Below are positions 18,064-29,545 of a DNA stretch of 64,000 nt, one piece after another; the first letter of the stretch is position 1, and each line of letters starts with the position of its first letter. Both the position numbers and the translations under genes were made by a program. The notes beneath the pieces were generated by a model. The model did no database searches. It was not told the DNA's origin and worked only from the letters and a program-made list of their open reading frames with translations. The stretch comes from Pseudomonas mangiferae (GTDB lineage: Bacteria; Pseudomonadota; Gammaproteobacteria; Pseudomonadales; Pseudomonadaceae). The DNA is taken from NCBI RefSeq assembly GCF_007109405.1, contig NZ_VJOY01000002.1, positions 372,001 through 436,000 on the forward strand, in the 5' to 3' direction.

Positions 18064-20523
18064 TCAGAACGCCGCGCGCAGGGTGAGCGAGACGTTGCGC
18101 GGGTCGCCGTAGTAGTAGCCGATGCCCGTGGCGCTGATTTTCTTGTAGTAGTACTTATCGAACAGGTTGTTGGCGTTGAGCTGCACCGAGTAGTGGTCGT
18201 CGAACTGGTAGTTGACCACTGCGTTGTACACCGCGTAGCCGCCTTGGCGGGCTTCCGCCTTGCCGCTGCGGGCGTAGGTGTCGCTCTGGGCCTGCACGCC
18301 GCCGCCTACGGTCCACGCGGCGTACTGGCCCGGCAGCCGGTAGGTGGTGAACAGCTTCAGCAGGCGCTTGGGGTCGGTGGAGCGCAGCACGTTGCCGGTG
18401 TTGCTGGCGGTGTCCTTGAGGTACTCGGTGGTGTTGTAGGTGTAGCCGCCGGAGACCTGCCAGCCCGGCAGCACCTCGCCGGAAACCTCCAGCTCGAAGC
18501 CGTCGCTGCGGCTCTTGCCGCCAGCCACCTTGCAGTAGCCGCTCTCGTAGAACGGCAGGCAGGGGTTGGCGCTCTCCGGGTCGTCCAGGGCCTTGCCCAC
18601 CTGGTTGATGCGGAACACTGCGAACGAGGTGTTCAGCCGGCCGTCGTAGAACTCGCCCTTCACCCCCAGCTCGTAGGCCTCGCCGGTCACCGGGTCCAGC
18701 AGCGAGCCCGAGGCGTCGGTGTAGTTCTGCGGGCTGAAGATTTCGGTGTAGCTGGCGTAGGCGCTGTAGGTGTCGTTGAGGTCGTAGATGAGCGCCGCGT
18801 ACGGCGTCACCTCGTGGTCGACGCTGTAGTTATTGTCCGGGGTTGCCGGCTGCTCGTAATCCCACCAGCTCATCCGTGCACCGAGGATCGCCGTCAGCGG
18901 TTCGGCCAGGGACAGGCGCCAGGTGGCGTACGCTCCCTCTTGGGTGGTGCGGGTCAGCACCGGCGTGGCGGTGATGGGGATGCTCGGCTCGGCGAGGATC
19001 GTGCTGGGGTCCCAGTGGCGGATGTCCACGTTGGTCAGCAAGTTCTGCCGGTTGGCGGTGGCCGAGGCGTAGGAGTCGTTGCGGATGCGTTCGGCGCCCA
19101 GGACCATCTCGTGCTCGCGGCCGAACAGCTCGAACGGCCCGTGGAGCAGGCCACTGAGGTTGGTCTGCTCGCTCTCGCCGCCATCCCCCTCGGTGACCTG
19201 GACGTTGAACAGGTAGGGGTTGGTGGCGCCGGCCGGGCGACTGATGTAGGTCTGCTTGAAGCCGTTGTCTTCCAGCCGGTAGTGGGTCCGGGTGCCGGAC
19301 AGCTTCAGCGACCAGTCGTTGTCGAAGCGGTGCTCCAGCTCGCCGAAGGCCTGCAGGTTGTTGCGGTCCCAGCGGTTCCAGTTGGCGCCCAGGTAGGTGT
19401 CCCGGGGCAGGTCCAGGGGCGAGCCGTCGAAGTCCGCCGGCAGGTTGCCCCAGGCGCCGGTGGCCTCCAGTTCGGTGTATTCGAGGCCACCGGTGAGGGT
19501 GGTGCGGTCGGTGAGGTCCGCCGCCAGCACCGTGTAGAGCACGTTCTTGCGCTCCATGCGGGCGTCCTGGAAGAAGTCTCGGTCGTCGTGGACCGCGACG
19601 ATGCGGCCGCGGATCGCGCCTTCCGCCGACAGCGGTCCGGAAATGTCCGCCACGTAGCGCTGGGCGTCCCAGGTGCCGGTGGCGTAGCTGCCGGACGCCT
19701 GGAAGTCGTAGGTGGGCCGCTTGCGCACCAGGTTCACCGTCCCTGAGGGGTTGCCCGAGCCGCGCAGCATGCCGGTGGCGCCCCGCAACGCCTCCACGTG
19801 GTCGAGGATCGCCGAGTCGGTCTGGATGAACGAGCCGCCGCCGCTGCCCTGGGCGAGGGTCGCGCCGTCGTACTGGATGGCGTCGATCTGATAGCCCCGG
19901 GCGTAGTAGTTGACCCGTTCGCTGTCGGTGTAATCGACGATGATCCCCGGGGTCTGCTCCAGCACGCTGGTGAGGTTGGTCAGGTGCTGGTCGTCCAGGC
20001 GCTGCTGGGTCAGCACCGAGACCGACTGCGGGGTGCGCCGCAGGGTCTGCGGGGTCTTGCCGATGGTCACCGCGCCGGTGGTGTAGGACCCGCTGTGCTC
20101 GGTCACCTCGCCCAGGCGGGTGCCGCCGATGGACACCGCGCCCAGTTCCAGGGCGCCGTCCACCGGTTCCGCCGCCGGGAACAGCAGGAAACCGTCGCCG
20201 CCTTGCTGCTGCGCCTGCATGCCGCTGCCCTGGAGCAGCACACCCAGCGCCCCGGCCGCGTCGAGGGCGCCGGAGACCCCCTGGGTGCGCTTGCCCTGCA
20301 TGCTGGCGGCGTCATAGGACAGGTTCAGGCCGCCCTGGCGGGCGAACTGGTCCAGGGCGGCCGCGAGCGGGCCGGCGGGGACGTCCCAGCGGCGCTGCTC
20401 GGTGGCCGGGCGTTCGTCGCCGCGGACGGGCTGGGGCAACGCGCCCAGGCCCAGGCTCACGCCGAGCACGGCGGCGCTGATGGCTTGGCCCAGTGGGCTC
20501 CGCGGGGAAGGAAGGCGGGTCAT
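18064..20523 (-). CDS. TonB-dependent ferrisiderophore receptor with STN signalling domain
   Basis: An 819-residue outer-membrane transducer. A signal peptide (about 1-35) precedes an STN secretin/TonB N-terminal domain (about 45-100; WDVPAGPLAAALDQFARQGG), a TonB box region near 125, a plug (TPQSVSVLTQQRL, ARGYQID, GATGMLRGSGNPSG) and a 22-strand-type barrel ending in aromatic Phe (LTLRAAF). The STN domain means it can signal to the FecR/FecI pair directly upstream, as in FpvA/FoxA. The ATG at 20523 has AGGAA upstream and opens the signal peptide; longer readings run into noncoding sequence. The ligand is unknown. Confidence 0.93.
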   Translation of the reverse strand: MTRLPSPRSPLGQAISAAVLGVSLGLGALPQPVRGDERPATEQRRWDVPAGPLAAALDQFARQGGLNLSYDAASMQGKRTQGVSGALDAAGALGVLLQGSGMQAQQQGGDGFLLFPAAEPVDGALELGAVSIGGTRLGEVTEHSGSYTTGAVTIGKTPQTLRRTPQSVSVLTQQRLDDQHLTNLTSVLEQTPGIIVDYTDSERVNYYARGYQIDAIQYDGATLAQGSGGGSFIQTDSAILDHVEALRGATGMLRGSGNPSGTVNLVRKRPTYDFQASGSYATGTWDAQRYVADISGPLSAEGAIRGRIVAVHDDRDFFQDARMERKNVLYTVLAADLTDRTTLTGGLEYTELEATGAWGNLPADFDGSPLDLPRDTYLGANWNRWDRNNLQAFGELEHRFDNDWSLKLSGTRTHYRLEDNGFKQTYISRPAGATNPYLFNVQVTEGDGGESEQTNLSGLLHGPFELFGREHEMVLGAERIRNDSYASATANRQNLLTNVDIRHWDPSTILAEPSIPITATPVLTRTTQEGAYATWRLSLAEPLTAILGARMSWWDYEQPATPDNNYSVDHEVTPYAALIYDLNDTYSAYASYTEIFSPQNYTDASGSLLDPVTGEAYELGVKGEFYDGRLNTSFAVFRINQVGKALDDPESANPCLPFYESGYCKVAGGKSRSDGFELEVSGEVLPGWQVSGGYTYNTTEYLKDTASNTGNVLRSTDPKRLLKLFTTYRLPGQYAAWTVGGGVQAQSDTYARSGKAEARQGGYAVYNAVVNYQFDDHYSVQLNANNLFDKYYYKKISATGIGYYYGDPRNVSLTLRAAF

Positions 20524-20621
20524 TGCGGGTTCCTGTAGATGATGAGGTGGGCGGGTGGCCATGGGCGGCCGTCCGATACAGGCCGGACGGCACGGGCAAA
20601 CCCCCTCAAGAATGTTTCCGG

Positions 20622-21593
20622 CTAGGCGACGGCGGCTTCCAGGGACACCCAGTAGGCGGAGCGGTAGCGCACCCGGAGCGGCAGGGCGCGGGCGAGCAGG
20701 GCGAGGATCGCGTCGGTGTCCTTGAGCTGGTAGATCCCGGAGACCCGCAGGCCGGCGACCGCTTCCGAACAGCGCAGCAAGCCAACGCGGTAGCGCGAGA
20801 CCTCGGCGACGAAGGCGTCCAGGCGCATGGCCTGGGCCCGCAGCACGCCGTCGCGCCATGCCCAGGGGTCGAGGCCGTCGTCCGCCGGCACCCTGGCCTG
20901 CCGGGTATCGAAGGCCAGGCGCTGGCCCGCGCCCACCGCCGTCGCCGCGGCGGCGCCCTGGCCGCCGGGGAACACCTGCACCGTGCCCTGGTGCACGGCG
21001 AGGACGGTGTCCCGATCCTGCTCGCGGACCAGGAAACGCGGGCTTTCCGCCCGCAGCAGGCCGTCACGGCCCTGTACCCAGATCGGCTGCGGCCCGGCCG
21101 CCGCCTCCACCAGCAGCTCGCCCTGGCGCAGGCGCAGCACGCGCCGCTCGCCGCTGACGTCCACGTCCAGCGCTGTGTCGGTGTTGAGCAGCAGGCGGGT
21201 GCCGTCGGCCAGGTGCACGGGGCGGCGTTCGCCGGTGGCGGTGCGGTAGTCCGCCAGCAGCGCCGCCGCCGGTTCCCGCAGGCCGTAGGCACCGAGGGCG
21301 CCGGCTCCGGCCAGCAGGGTCAGCACCTTGAGGCTGTCGCGGCGGCGCAGGCGACGCGGGCCGTCGTCCAGGGCCTGGCGCGCCAGCTCCCGGGGCAGCA
21401 CGGCGAAGTCCTCGCCGAGGCCCTCGACCCGTCGCCAGGCCAGCGCATGCTCCGGACGCAGCGCCAGCCAGCGCTCGAAGGCCTGGCGGGTCGCCGGATC
21501 GGCCGGGTCCTGGTCGAAGCGCAGGCGCACCATCCAGTGGATGGCCTGCTCGACCACCTCCGGCGCCGGGCCGCGGGTGTCAGCCTTCGCCAT
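20622..21593 (-). CDS. FecR-family anti-sigma factor/regulator
   Basis: A 323-residue inner-membrane signal transducer. The N-terminal DUF4880-type cytoplasmic domain (AIHWMVRLRFDQ, FERWLALRPEHALAWRRVE) is followed by one transmembrane helix (about residues 90-105). A periplasmic FecR domain contains TGERRPVHLADGTRLLLNTDTALDV. It overlaps the sigma-factor gene by 14 bases and precedes the TonB receptor, which forms a complete cell-surface signalling cassette. The receptor starts 98 bases downstream. Confidence 0.93.
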   Translation of the reverse strand: MAKADTRGPAPEVVEQAIHWMVRLRFDQDPADPATRQAFERWLALRPEHALAWRRVEGLGEDFAVLPRELARQALDDGPRRLRRRDSLKVLTLLAGAGALGAYGLREPAAALLADYRTATGERRPVHLADGTRLLLNTDTALDVDVSGERRVLRLRQGELLVEAAAGPQPIWVQGRDGLLRAESPRFLVREQDRDTVLAVHQGTVQVFPGGQGAAAATAVGAGQRLAFDTRQARVPADDGLDPWAWRDGVLRAQAMRLDAFVAEVSRYRVGLLRCSEAVAGLRVSGIYQLKDTDAILALLARALPLRVRYRSAYWVSLEAAVA

Positions 21594-22095
21594 AGCGCAA
21601 CCGGTAGCAGCGTTGCAGGGCGTGGGCCAGGTCGCGCTCCACGGTGGCGCGGGACACCCCCAGGCGCTCGGCGATCTTCGGGCAGGACAGGCCGTCCAGC
21701 TGGGCCAGCAGGAACACCTGGCGCACCCGTGGCTTAAGGCGGTCCAGGAGGCGGTCGACGCGCTCCAGGGCGTCGAGGATGATCCGCCGGGTTTCTTCCG
21801 ACGGCACGTCCGCCACCGGCAGCAGCGCGATGCTTTCCAGGTAGGCGCGTTCCAGCTCCCGCCGCCGGTGCTGATCGATCAGCAGGCCACGGGCGATGCT
21901 GCTGAGGAACGCCCGTGGCTCCCGCAGCAGCGAGGCCTGGCGGGTCCGCAGCAGGCGGACGAAGGTGTCCTGGGCGAGGTCCGAGGCGTTTTCCCGGCAG
22001 TTCACGCGACGGTTGATCCAGCCGCGCAGCCACCCGTGGTGATCGCGGTAGAGCACCGCGATGTGCGCGGGATTCAGCCAGTCGTCGCGATGCAT
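21580..22095 (-). CDS. FecI-like ECF sigma factor
   Basis: A 171-residue extracytoplasmic-function sigma factor. Region 2 includes RENASDLAQDTFVRLLRTR, and region 4 includes the helix-turn-helix LDGLSCPKIAERLGVSRATVERDLAHAL. Iron-responsive FecI types direct transcription of the linked receptor. ATG 22095 is chosen: a longer reading from 22128 would place its start inside the presumed Fur box. It is the first gene of the sigma/anti-sigma/receptor cassette. Confidence 0.92.
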   Translation of the reverse strand: MHRDDWLNPAHIAVLYRDHHGWLRGWINRRVNCRENASDLAQDTFVRLLRTRQASLLREPRAFLSSIARGLLIDQHRRRELERAYLESIALLPVADVPSEETRRIILDALERVDRLLDRLKPRVRQVFLLAQLDGLSCPKIAERLGVSRATVERDLAHALQRCYRLRYGEG

Positions 22096-22109
22096 GGACG
22101 TACGGTCTT

Positions 22110-22135
22110 TATTGAAAACGTTTCTCAATTGTATT
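22110..22135. promoter_or_regulatory. Candidate Fur box upstream of the FecI-like gene
   Basis: The AT-rich stretch TTGAAAACGTTTCTCAA (22112-22128) is a dyad with one mismatch and continues into TTGTATTG. It resembles the AATGATTCTCATTT-type Fur sites found before fecI-like genes. It sits 17 bases upstream of the sigma-factor start. This is a motif match by eye, not a scored site. Confidence 0.5.
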
Positions 22136-22280
22136 GCGCGCGCGTAAGCGGCGGCAACTGCTAACCGAGCCAGGCGCTGAACGGAAACCTGGTGTCATGG
22201 AGCGAACGGCGGGCGACGGGCAATCCCGCCCGGCGTGGACCGGGGTGGGGCCGGGAACGGGCCGATGAAACGGGTGGACG

Positions 22281-22305
22281 TTCGAGTCTCCCCCGGAGAC
22301 TCGAA
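22281..22305. repeat. Perfect 11-bp inverted repeat in the gap after a GST gene
   Basis: TTCGAGTCTCC and GGAGACTCGAA flank a CCC loop. It lies 33 bases beyond the stop of the minus-strand GST gene, so it could end that transcript, but no T-tract follows on either strand. Confidence 0.6.
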
Positions 22306-22337
22306 GTCATCAGCGCGTTGGAACGGCGCGTCGCCCG

Positions 22338-23006
22338 TCAACGGGCGTAGGCGTATTCGCCGCCCTTTTCCAGGGCGCGGCGGTAGGCGGGGCGGGCGTG
22401 GATGCGTTCGAGGAATGCCTGCAACCGTGGCCGGCTGGCGTCCAGCCCGCCACGGGACGCGGCAGCTTCCAGGGGGAAGCTCATCTGGATGTCGGCGATG
22501 CTCAGGGCCTCGCCGGCGAACCAGGCGTGCTTGCCCAGTTCGCCCTCCAGGTAATCCAGGTGCTGGCGGATCTGCGGCTCGACGAAGCTCTGCTTGACCT
22601 TGCGGGCGATGCCTTTGGCGATGGGCCGGACGAAGAACGGCATGGGGCTGCTTTCCACCTTGTCGAACACCAGCTTGAGCAACAGCGGCGGCATCGCCGA
22701 GCCTTCGGCGTAGTGCAGCCAATAGGTGCAGCGCAGGCGTTCCGGGGTCCCGGCGGCCGGCAGCAGCTGCGGCCCGTAGCGCTCGGCCAGGTATTCGACG
22801 ATGGCGCCGGATTCCGCCAGGGTCAGCTCGCCGTCGGTGATCACCGGCGACTTGCCCAGGGGGTGCACGGCCCGCAGCTCCGGCGGCGCCAGCAGGGTCT
22901 TGGGGTCGCGCTCGTAACGCTGGATGCGGTACTCGACGCCCAGTTCTTCCAGCAGCCAGAGGATGCGCTGGGAGCGCGAGTTGTTCAGGTGGTGGACGGT
23001 GATCAT
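22338..23006 (-). CDS. Glutathione S-transferase
   Basis: A 222-residue soluble GST. The thioredoxin-like N-domain starts MITVHHLNNSRSQRILWLLEEL, with Ser/Asn near residues 9-12 in the catalytic position. It includes the cis-Pro segment GKSPVITDGE and the glutathione-binding AESGAIVEYL. The helical C-domain has LSIADIQMSFPLE. This GST is unlike the one at 9033, so they are paralogues of different classes. Its stop is followed by an inverted repeat. The substrate is unknown. Confidence 0.9.
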   Translation of the reverse strand: MITVHHLNNSRSQRILWLLEELGVEYRIQRYERDPKTLLAPPELRAVHPLGKSPVITDGELTLAESGAIVEYLAERYGPQLLPAAGTPERLRCTYWLHYAEGSAMPPLLLKLVFDKVESSPMPFFVRPIAKGIARKVKQSFVEPQIRQHLDYLEGELGKHAWFAGEALSIADIQMSFPLEAAASRGGLDASRPRLQAFLERIHARPAYRRALEKGGEYAYAR

Positions 23007-23046
23007 GGACGCTCCGCGAGTAGGGGTGGTCGGGGTTGGACCGTGC

Positions 23047-23883
23047 TCAGGGCTGGAAGGCGCCGATGAAGATCGCCGGGTCGACCCGCACGTCGTTGAG
23101 GCTGACGTTCCAGTGCATGTGCGGCCCGGTGGCGCGACCGGTGGAACCGACCCGGCCGATCACGCCGCCGCGGGGCAGCGCCTGGCCGAGGGTCACGTCG
23201 ATCTTCGACATATGGCAGAACATGCTGATGAAGCCCTGGCCGTGGTCGACGAACACCGTCCGGCCATTGAAGAAGTAGTCGCCGATGAGGACCACCTTGC
23301 CTGCCGCCGGGCTCTTGATGGGCGTGCCCGCGGGCACCGCGAAGTCCAGCCCCGCGTGGGGGTTGCGCTCCTCGCCGTTGAAGAAGCGGCGCAGGCCGAA
23401 GGGGCTGGACAGCGGGCCGTTCACCGGTTTGTCCAGCAGCAGGTTGCTGGGCGTGCCGGGGCTGAAGCGGCGGTAGGCGGTGGTCTGCTCGGCCAGTTCG
23501 CGTTCGATGCGCTTGAGATCGTCCGGCAGCGGGTTCACCTGGCGGGTGTTCTTCAGGGTGATGCGTTGCTCGCGGTAATGCTTGGCGCCGACCTGGAAGT
23601 CCAGGGGCTGCGCCCGGCCGTCCACCGCGAGGTGCTGTGGGCCGGGCGCGGTCTTCAGCGGGATGCCGACGATGGCGACCCAGCGCTTGCCATCCTCGCG
23701 TACCACCAGCACCGGCCGGCCCTGGTAGCGTGCGGCGGGCGCCTGGGCCGCTTCGCCCAGGGTCACCACCGCGACGCCGCCCGGCACCGGCTTGTTCAGC
23801 AGGCGGCTGATGAACCCGTCGGCGCGGACGGAGGACGCGCCACACACCAGCAGGGCGACGAGCAGAAAGGACAGACGCGGCAT
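23047..23883 (-). CDS. M23-family metallopeptidase (LytM-like), periplasmic
   Basis: A 278-residue exported protein with a signal peptide (about 1-22, ending SSVRADG). The C-terminal peptidase_M23 domain (about 160-270) has SSPFGLRRFF, the zinc ligands NPHAGLDF and HMHW, and SPAAGKVVLIGDYFFNG. All ligands are present, so an active DD-endopeptidase on peptidoglycan is likely. It lies downstream of xseA on the same strand with an 82-base gap. Confidence 0.92.
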   Translation of the reverse strand: MPRLSFLLVALLVCGASSVRADGFISRLLNKPVPGGVAVVTLGEAAQAPAARYQGRPVLVVREDGKRWVAIVGIPLKTAPGPQHLAVDGRAQPLDFQVGAKHYREQRITLKNTRQVNPLPDDLKRIERELAEQTTAYRRFSPGTPSNLLLDKPVNGPLSSPFGLRRFFNGEERNPHAGLDFAVPAGTPIKSPAAGKVVLIGDYFFNGRTVFVDHGQGFISMFCHMSKIDVTLGQALPRGGVIGRVGSTGRATGPHMHWNVSLNDVRVDPAIFIGAFQP

Positions 23884-23965
23884 GACGGCACTCGGTGGCG
23901 AAGAAGCCGCCCATGCTGGCGCAAATGGGCGGCGGAAGAAAGCACCGCGCCGCGCCGGGCGGCCG

Positions 23966-25345
23966 TCAGTCCAGCAGCGACAGGGTCACCGGCTCCAGGT
24001 GGTTGTCGCTGACCCGTACGTCCAGCTCGCCTTCTCCCAGGCGCGCCCGCAGGGTCTGGCCGATGCGGGTCTGGGCGGCGCTGCGGATGGCCTGGCCGCG
24101 CTCGTCCAGCAGAATGCTGTAGCCGCGCCCCAGGGTGGCCAGGGGGCTGACCACGTGGAGCGTCTGGCCCAAGCCCTGGAGCTGCCGGCGGCGATCCCGC
24201 AGGGCTTCGCCCATGGCCCGGGGCAGGCGCGCCTGCAGGTGTTCCAGGCGCTGGCGCAGCAGGGCCAGGGCGCGGCCCGGGTGCTGGGCGGCGAGGCGGG
24301 TGTCCAGGCGCGCCAGGCGCTCATGGCGTTCGCCCAGGCGGCGGTCCAGGGCGCGGATCAGGCGTTGTTCCAGGTCGTCGATGCGCTGAGACTGCTGCAG
24401 CAGGCGTTCGCCGGGGTGGCGCAGGCGGCGGCTGAGGCCTTCCAGGCGCAGGGCATTGCGGTGCAGGCGCTCGCGCATCCGCACCCGCAGGCGGTGATGC
24501 AGACCGGCGAGGCGCTGCTGCAGGTCGTTCGCGTGGGGCGCCAGCAGCTCGGCGGCGGCCGACGGCGTCGGCGCACGCACGTCGGCGACGAAGTCGGCGA
24601 TGGACACGTCGGTCTCGTGGCCCACGGCGCTCACCAGCGGCGTGACGCAGGCGGCGATGGCCCGGGCCACCGCTTCCTCGTTGAAGCACCAGAGGTCCTC
24701 CAGGGAGCCGCCGCCGCGGGCCAGGATCAGCGCGTCGAAGCCCTGGGCATCGGCGCGGCCCAGGGCACGGACGATCTGCTCGGTGGCGTCGCGGCCCTGC
24801 ACGGCGGTGGGGATCAGGGTCAGCGCCACCTGGGGCGCGCGGCGGCGGAACACGCTGATGATGTCGCGGATCACCGCCCCGGTGGGCGAACTGACGATAC
24901 CGATGCGCCGCGGGTGGGCGGGCAGGGCGGCCTTGCGCTCGGCGGCGAACAGGCCCTCGGCGTCCAGGCGCTGCTTGAGCGCCTCGAAGGCCAGGCGCAG
25001 GGCGCCGTCGCCGGCCGGCTCCAGGGTCTCCAGGATCAGCTGGTAGTCGCCGCGGCCTTCGTACAGCGAGACCTTGCCGCGTACCCGCACCGCCAGGCCG
25101 TCGCGCAGGGCCTGGCGGACTCGCGTGGCGTGCTGGCGGAACAGCGCGCAGCGGACCTGGGCCTGGTTGTCCTTGAGGGTGAAATAGATGTGGCCGGACG
25201 CCGGACGCGACAGATTGGAAATCTCGCCCTCGACCCAGATGCGGGCGAACACGTCTTCCAGCAGTACCCGGGCACGGCTGTTGAGTTGGCTGACACTGAG
25301 GACCTCGCGGTCGAGGCCCAGGCGTTCGAAGGGATCGGTGAGCAT
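23966..25345 (-). CDS. xseA: Exodeoxyribonuclease VII large subunit
   Basis: XseA with XseB degrades single-stranded DNA. The 459-residue protein has an N-terminal OB fold (VSQLNSRARVLLEDVFARIWVEGEISN), the catalytic core with GIVSSPTGAVIRD, LARGGGSLEDLWCFNEE and GHETDVSIADFVAD, and a long helical C-terminal region rich in Arg/Leu/Gln that binds XseB. It is divergent from a small membrane-protein gene and transcribed away from guaBA. Confidence 0.96.
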   Translation of the reverse strand: MLTDPFERLGLDREVLSVSQLNSRARVLLEDVFARIWVEGEISNLSRPASGHIYFTLKDNQAQVRCALFRQHATRVRQALRDGLAVRVRGKVSLYEGRGDYQLILETLEPAGDGALRLAFEALKQRLDAEGLFAAERKAALPAHPRRIGIVSSPTGAVIRDIISVFRRRAPQVALTLIPTAVQGRDATEQIVRALGRADAQGFDALILARGGGSLEDLWCFNEEAVARAIAACVTPLVSAVGHETDVSIADFVADVRAPTPSAAAELLAPHANDLQQRLAGLHHRLRVRMRERLHRNALRLEGLSRRLRHPGERLLQQSQRIDDLEQRLIRALDRRLGERHERLARLDTRLAAQHPGRALALLRQRLEHLQARLPRAMGEALRDRRRQLQGLGQTLHVVSPLATLGRGYSILLDERGQAIRSAAQTRIGQTLRARLGEGELDVRVSDNHLEPVTLSLLD

Positions 25346-25475
25346 CGGCGCATGATAAAGGGTTCACATCCTCGCCGGAAAACCGTCGGTCTTTACCCAG
25401 CCTTTACCGAACCCTGACGCCGCCCGGGTGGCCGCCGAGGATAATGCCCGGACGCTTCCTCACCGGTCCTTCCCC

Positions 25476-25994
25476 ATGCACGCAGACTCGCGCTTTCCTC
25501 GTTACGCCATGAACGCCGCGGCCTACCTGTTGTTCGTGGCCCTGGTCGGCTGCGCCGGCTGGCTCGAAGTGAACCGGGGCGCCGCCGGCAGCCTCTGGCA
25601 CGACCTGCAGACGGCCTACCTGCCCGGCGCCACCGACCCGCTGACCGAGGTGGGCGGCTGGCCGGGCACGGGCGCCGCGCTTCCCGCCGTGGAAGACCCC
25701 GCGGTCCCGTCCGCCCGGACGTCTCGCAATGATCCGCCGTTCGCCGCCCTCGACGGGCCGCTGTTGCCCGCCGAGAGCTGGGCGCCGGTGCCCGGCGATG
25801 GTGCCACCGTCGCCCGGGCCGGCTCGCCCCGCGCACCCGCGGCGGCCCGCTACCTGGGGGGCGGCGAGCAGGCCCCGGTGCTGCGCCGCCACGGCCGCAG
25901 CGCCCGGCCCTCGTCGCCCACCCACATCGAATTCCGCGCCTCCGGCGAGACCCCGGGCACCTGGAGCCGCGAGGTTCCCCACTACACCTTCTGA
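25476..25994 (+). CDS. Small hypothetical membrane-anchored protein
   Basis: A 172-residue protein with one N-terminal hydrophobic helix (about residues 12-32, NAAAYLLFVALVGCAGWLEV). The remainder is rich in Pro, Ala, Gly and Arg with no recognisable domain. ATG 25476 gives a short positively charged N-terminus before the helix; an earlier GTG at 25428 adds residues without a better ribosome site. It lies between divergent xseA and the guaBA promoter. No function is assigned. Confidence 0.6.
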   Translation: MHADSRFPRYAMNAAAYLLFVALVGCAGWLEVNRGAAGSLWHDLQTAYLPGATDPLTEVGGWPGTGAALPAVEDPAVPSARTSRNDPPFAALDGPLLPAESWAPVPGDGATVARAGSPRAPAAARYLGGGEQAPVLRRHGRSARPSSPTHIEFRASGETPGTWSREVPHYTF

Positions 25995-27614
<1,620 letters not shown>

Positions 27615-27805
27615 TCCGGGCGCCCCGGTGGACACCTCGTCGTCCACCGGCAACCCGGCCGCAGGGTGGCCAGGCGCCAGGCGCCGCCACCCGCGCACTT
27701 GCAATGGATAGGCGCCGGACCCTGGAGAACCTTCCGGAACGCACCGTTCCCGACCCGTCTCCCGTTTCCGGTTCAACGCTCCCGCATTCTCCGAAGGAAA
27801 GCCCC

Positions 27806-29386
27806 ATGTCTCTTCCTGACATCCACGCCCACCGCATCCTGATCCTCGACTTCGGCTCCCAGTACACCCAGCTGATCGCCCGCCGCGTGCGGGAGATCGG
27901 CGTGTACTGCGAACTGCACCCCTTCGACATGAGCGACGAGGACATCCGTGCCTTCGCCCCGCGCGGCGTCATCCTCGCCGGCGGCCCCGAGTCGGTGCAC
28001 GAGGCCGACAGCCCCCGGGCGCCCCAGGCGGTGTTCGACCTGGGCGTGCCGCTGCTGGGCATCTGCTACGGCATGCAGACCATGGCCGAGCAGCTCGGCG
28101 GCAAGGTGGAAGGCTCGCAGATCCGCGAATTCGGCTACGCCCGGGTCGACGTGGTCGGCAAGAGCCGCCTGCTGGATGGCATCGAAGACCACGTGGACGA
28201 AGACGGCGTGCTGGGCCTCGACGTGTGGATGAGCCACGGCGACAAGGTCGCCCAGCTGCCGGGCGACTTCCACGTCGTCGCCAGCACCGCCAGCTGCGCC
28301 ATCGCCGCCATGGGCGACGACACACGCCGCTGGTACGGTGTGCAATTCCACCCGGAGGTCACCCACACCAAGCAGGGCGGCCGAATCCTCTCGCGCTTCC
28401 TGCTGGACATCTGCGGCTGCGAAGCGCTGTGGACCGCCTCCAACATCGTCGACGACGCCGTGCGCCAAGTCCGCGAGCAGGTGGGCGACGCCAACGTGCT
28501 GCTGGGCCTCTCCGGCGGTGTCGATTCTTCCGTGGTCGCGGCCCTGCTGCACAAGGCCATTGGTGAGCAGTTGACCTGCGTGTTCGTCGACAACGGCCTG
28601 CTGCGCCTGCACGAAGGTGACCAGGTGATGGCCATGTTCGCCGAGAACATGGGCGTCAAGGTGATCCGCGCCGACGCCGAGCCCCAGTTCCTGACCAACC
28701 TCGAAGGCGAGGCGGACCCGGAGAAGAAGCGCAAGATCATCGGCCGCACCTTCATCGACGTGTTCGACGCCGAAGCCAGCAAGCTGCCCAACATCCGGTT
28801 CCTCGCCCAGGGCACCATCTACCCGGACGTGATCGAATCCGCCGGCGCCAAGACCGGCAAGGCCCACGTGATCAAGTCCCACCACAACGTCGGCGGCCTG
28901 CCCGAGGAAATGAACCTCAAATTGGTGGAACCGCTGCGCGAGCTGTTCAAGGACGAAGTGCGCAAGATCGGTCTGGAACTGGGCCTGCCCTACGACATGG
29001 TCTACCGCCACCCCTTCCCGGGCCCGGGCCTGGGCGTGCGCATCCTCGGCGAAGTGAAGAAGGAATACGCCGACCTGCTGCGCCGCGCCGACGACATTTT
29101 CATTAGCGAACTGCGCAAGGCCGACTGGTACCACAAGGTCAGCCAGGCCTTCGTCGTCTTCCAGCCGGTGAAATCCGTCGGCGTGGTGGGCGACGGCCGC
29201 CGCTACGCCTGGGTCGTCGCCCTGCGCGCGGTGGAAACCATCGACTTCATGACCGCCCGCTGGGCCCACCTGCCCTACGAACTGCTGGAGACCGTCTCCA
29301 ACCGCATCATCAACGAGATCGAAGGCATCTCCCGGGTCACCTACGACGTCTCGAGCAAACCGCCGGCGACGATTGAGTGGGAATGA
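27806..29386 (+). CDS. guaA: GMP synthase (glutamine-hydrolysing); 3' end is an integration site
   Basis: GuaA aminates XMP to GMP. It has an N-terminal class I glutamine amidotransferase ([18 protein letters not shown], nucleophile in [18 protein letters not shown]), an ATP-pyrophosphatase domain ([14 protein letters not shown]) and the GMPS C-terminal dimerisation domain ending [11 protein letters not shown] 27806 has AAGGAAAG upstream; a longer frame to 27704 is not family-like. The length is 526 residues. The last 12 bases are repeated at 45677, marking an island attachment site that leaves the reading frame intact. Confidence 0.97.
   Translation: MSLPDIHAHRILILDFGSQYTQLIARRVREIGVYCELHPFDMSDEDIRAFAPRGVILAGGPESVHEADSPRAPQAVFDLGVPLLGICYGMQTMAEQLGGKVEGSQIREFGYARVDVVGKSRLLDGIEDHVDEDGVLGLDVWMSHGDKVAQLPGDFHVVASTASCAIAAMGDDTRRWYGVQFHPEVTHTKQGGRILSRFLLDICGCEALWTASNIVDDAVRQVREQVGDANVLLGLSGGVDSSVVAALLHKAIGEQLTCVFVDNGLLRLHEGDQVMAMFAENMGVKVIRADAEPQFLTNLEGEADPEKKRKIIGRTFIDVFDAEASKLPNIRFLAQGTIYPDVIESAGAKTGKAHVIKSHHNVGGLPEEMNLKLVEPLRELFKDEVRKIGLELGLPYDMVYRHPFPGPGLGVRILGEVKKEYADLLRRADDIFISELRKADWYHKVSQAFVVFQPVKSVGVVGDGRRYAWVVALRAVETIDFMTARWAHLPYELLETVSNRIINEIEGISRVTYDVSSKPPATIEWE
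29375..29386 (+). other. Attachment site (left), end of guaA
   Basis: GAGTGGGAATGA, the final codons and stop of guaA, recurs exactly at 45677-45688; with flanks the match is 15 bases with one difference (ATTGAGTGG against ATCGAGTGG). An integrase starts about 300 bases past each copy. The guaA 3' end is a known genomic-island target, so these are read as att copies bounding element A. Confidence 0.75.
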
Positions 29387-29433
29387 TTAGGCATCTGGCA
29401 ACTGCCGGCACCCTCTAGCAAGAAATACCCTGG

Positions 29434-29457
29434 AGCCCGCGTAATTGCGGGCTTTTT
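29434..29457 (+). terminator. Intrinsic terminator downstream of guaA
   Basis: AGCCCGC (29434-29440) pairs with GCGGGCT (29447-29453) around GTAATT, followed by a TTTTT run. This standard rho-independent terminator lies 48 bases after the guaA stop. It lies on the island side of the att copy. Confidence 0.85.
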
Positions 29458-29545
29458 GCATTTTGCGTTAAGCACCTTCTGGCAGCTATAGGCAGTATCA
29501 AGCAGCACTTTTTTATGGCATGGAGGATGGTAGTATCGGCGTTGG

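Noticed and set aside
27704-27805. Upstream in-frame extension of guaA
   Set aside because: The extra 34 residues (Arg/Pro/Ser-rich) are not family-like, and ATG 27806 has a good ribosome site.
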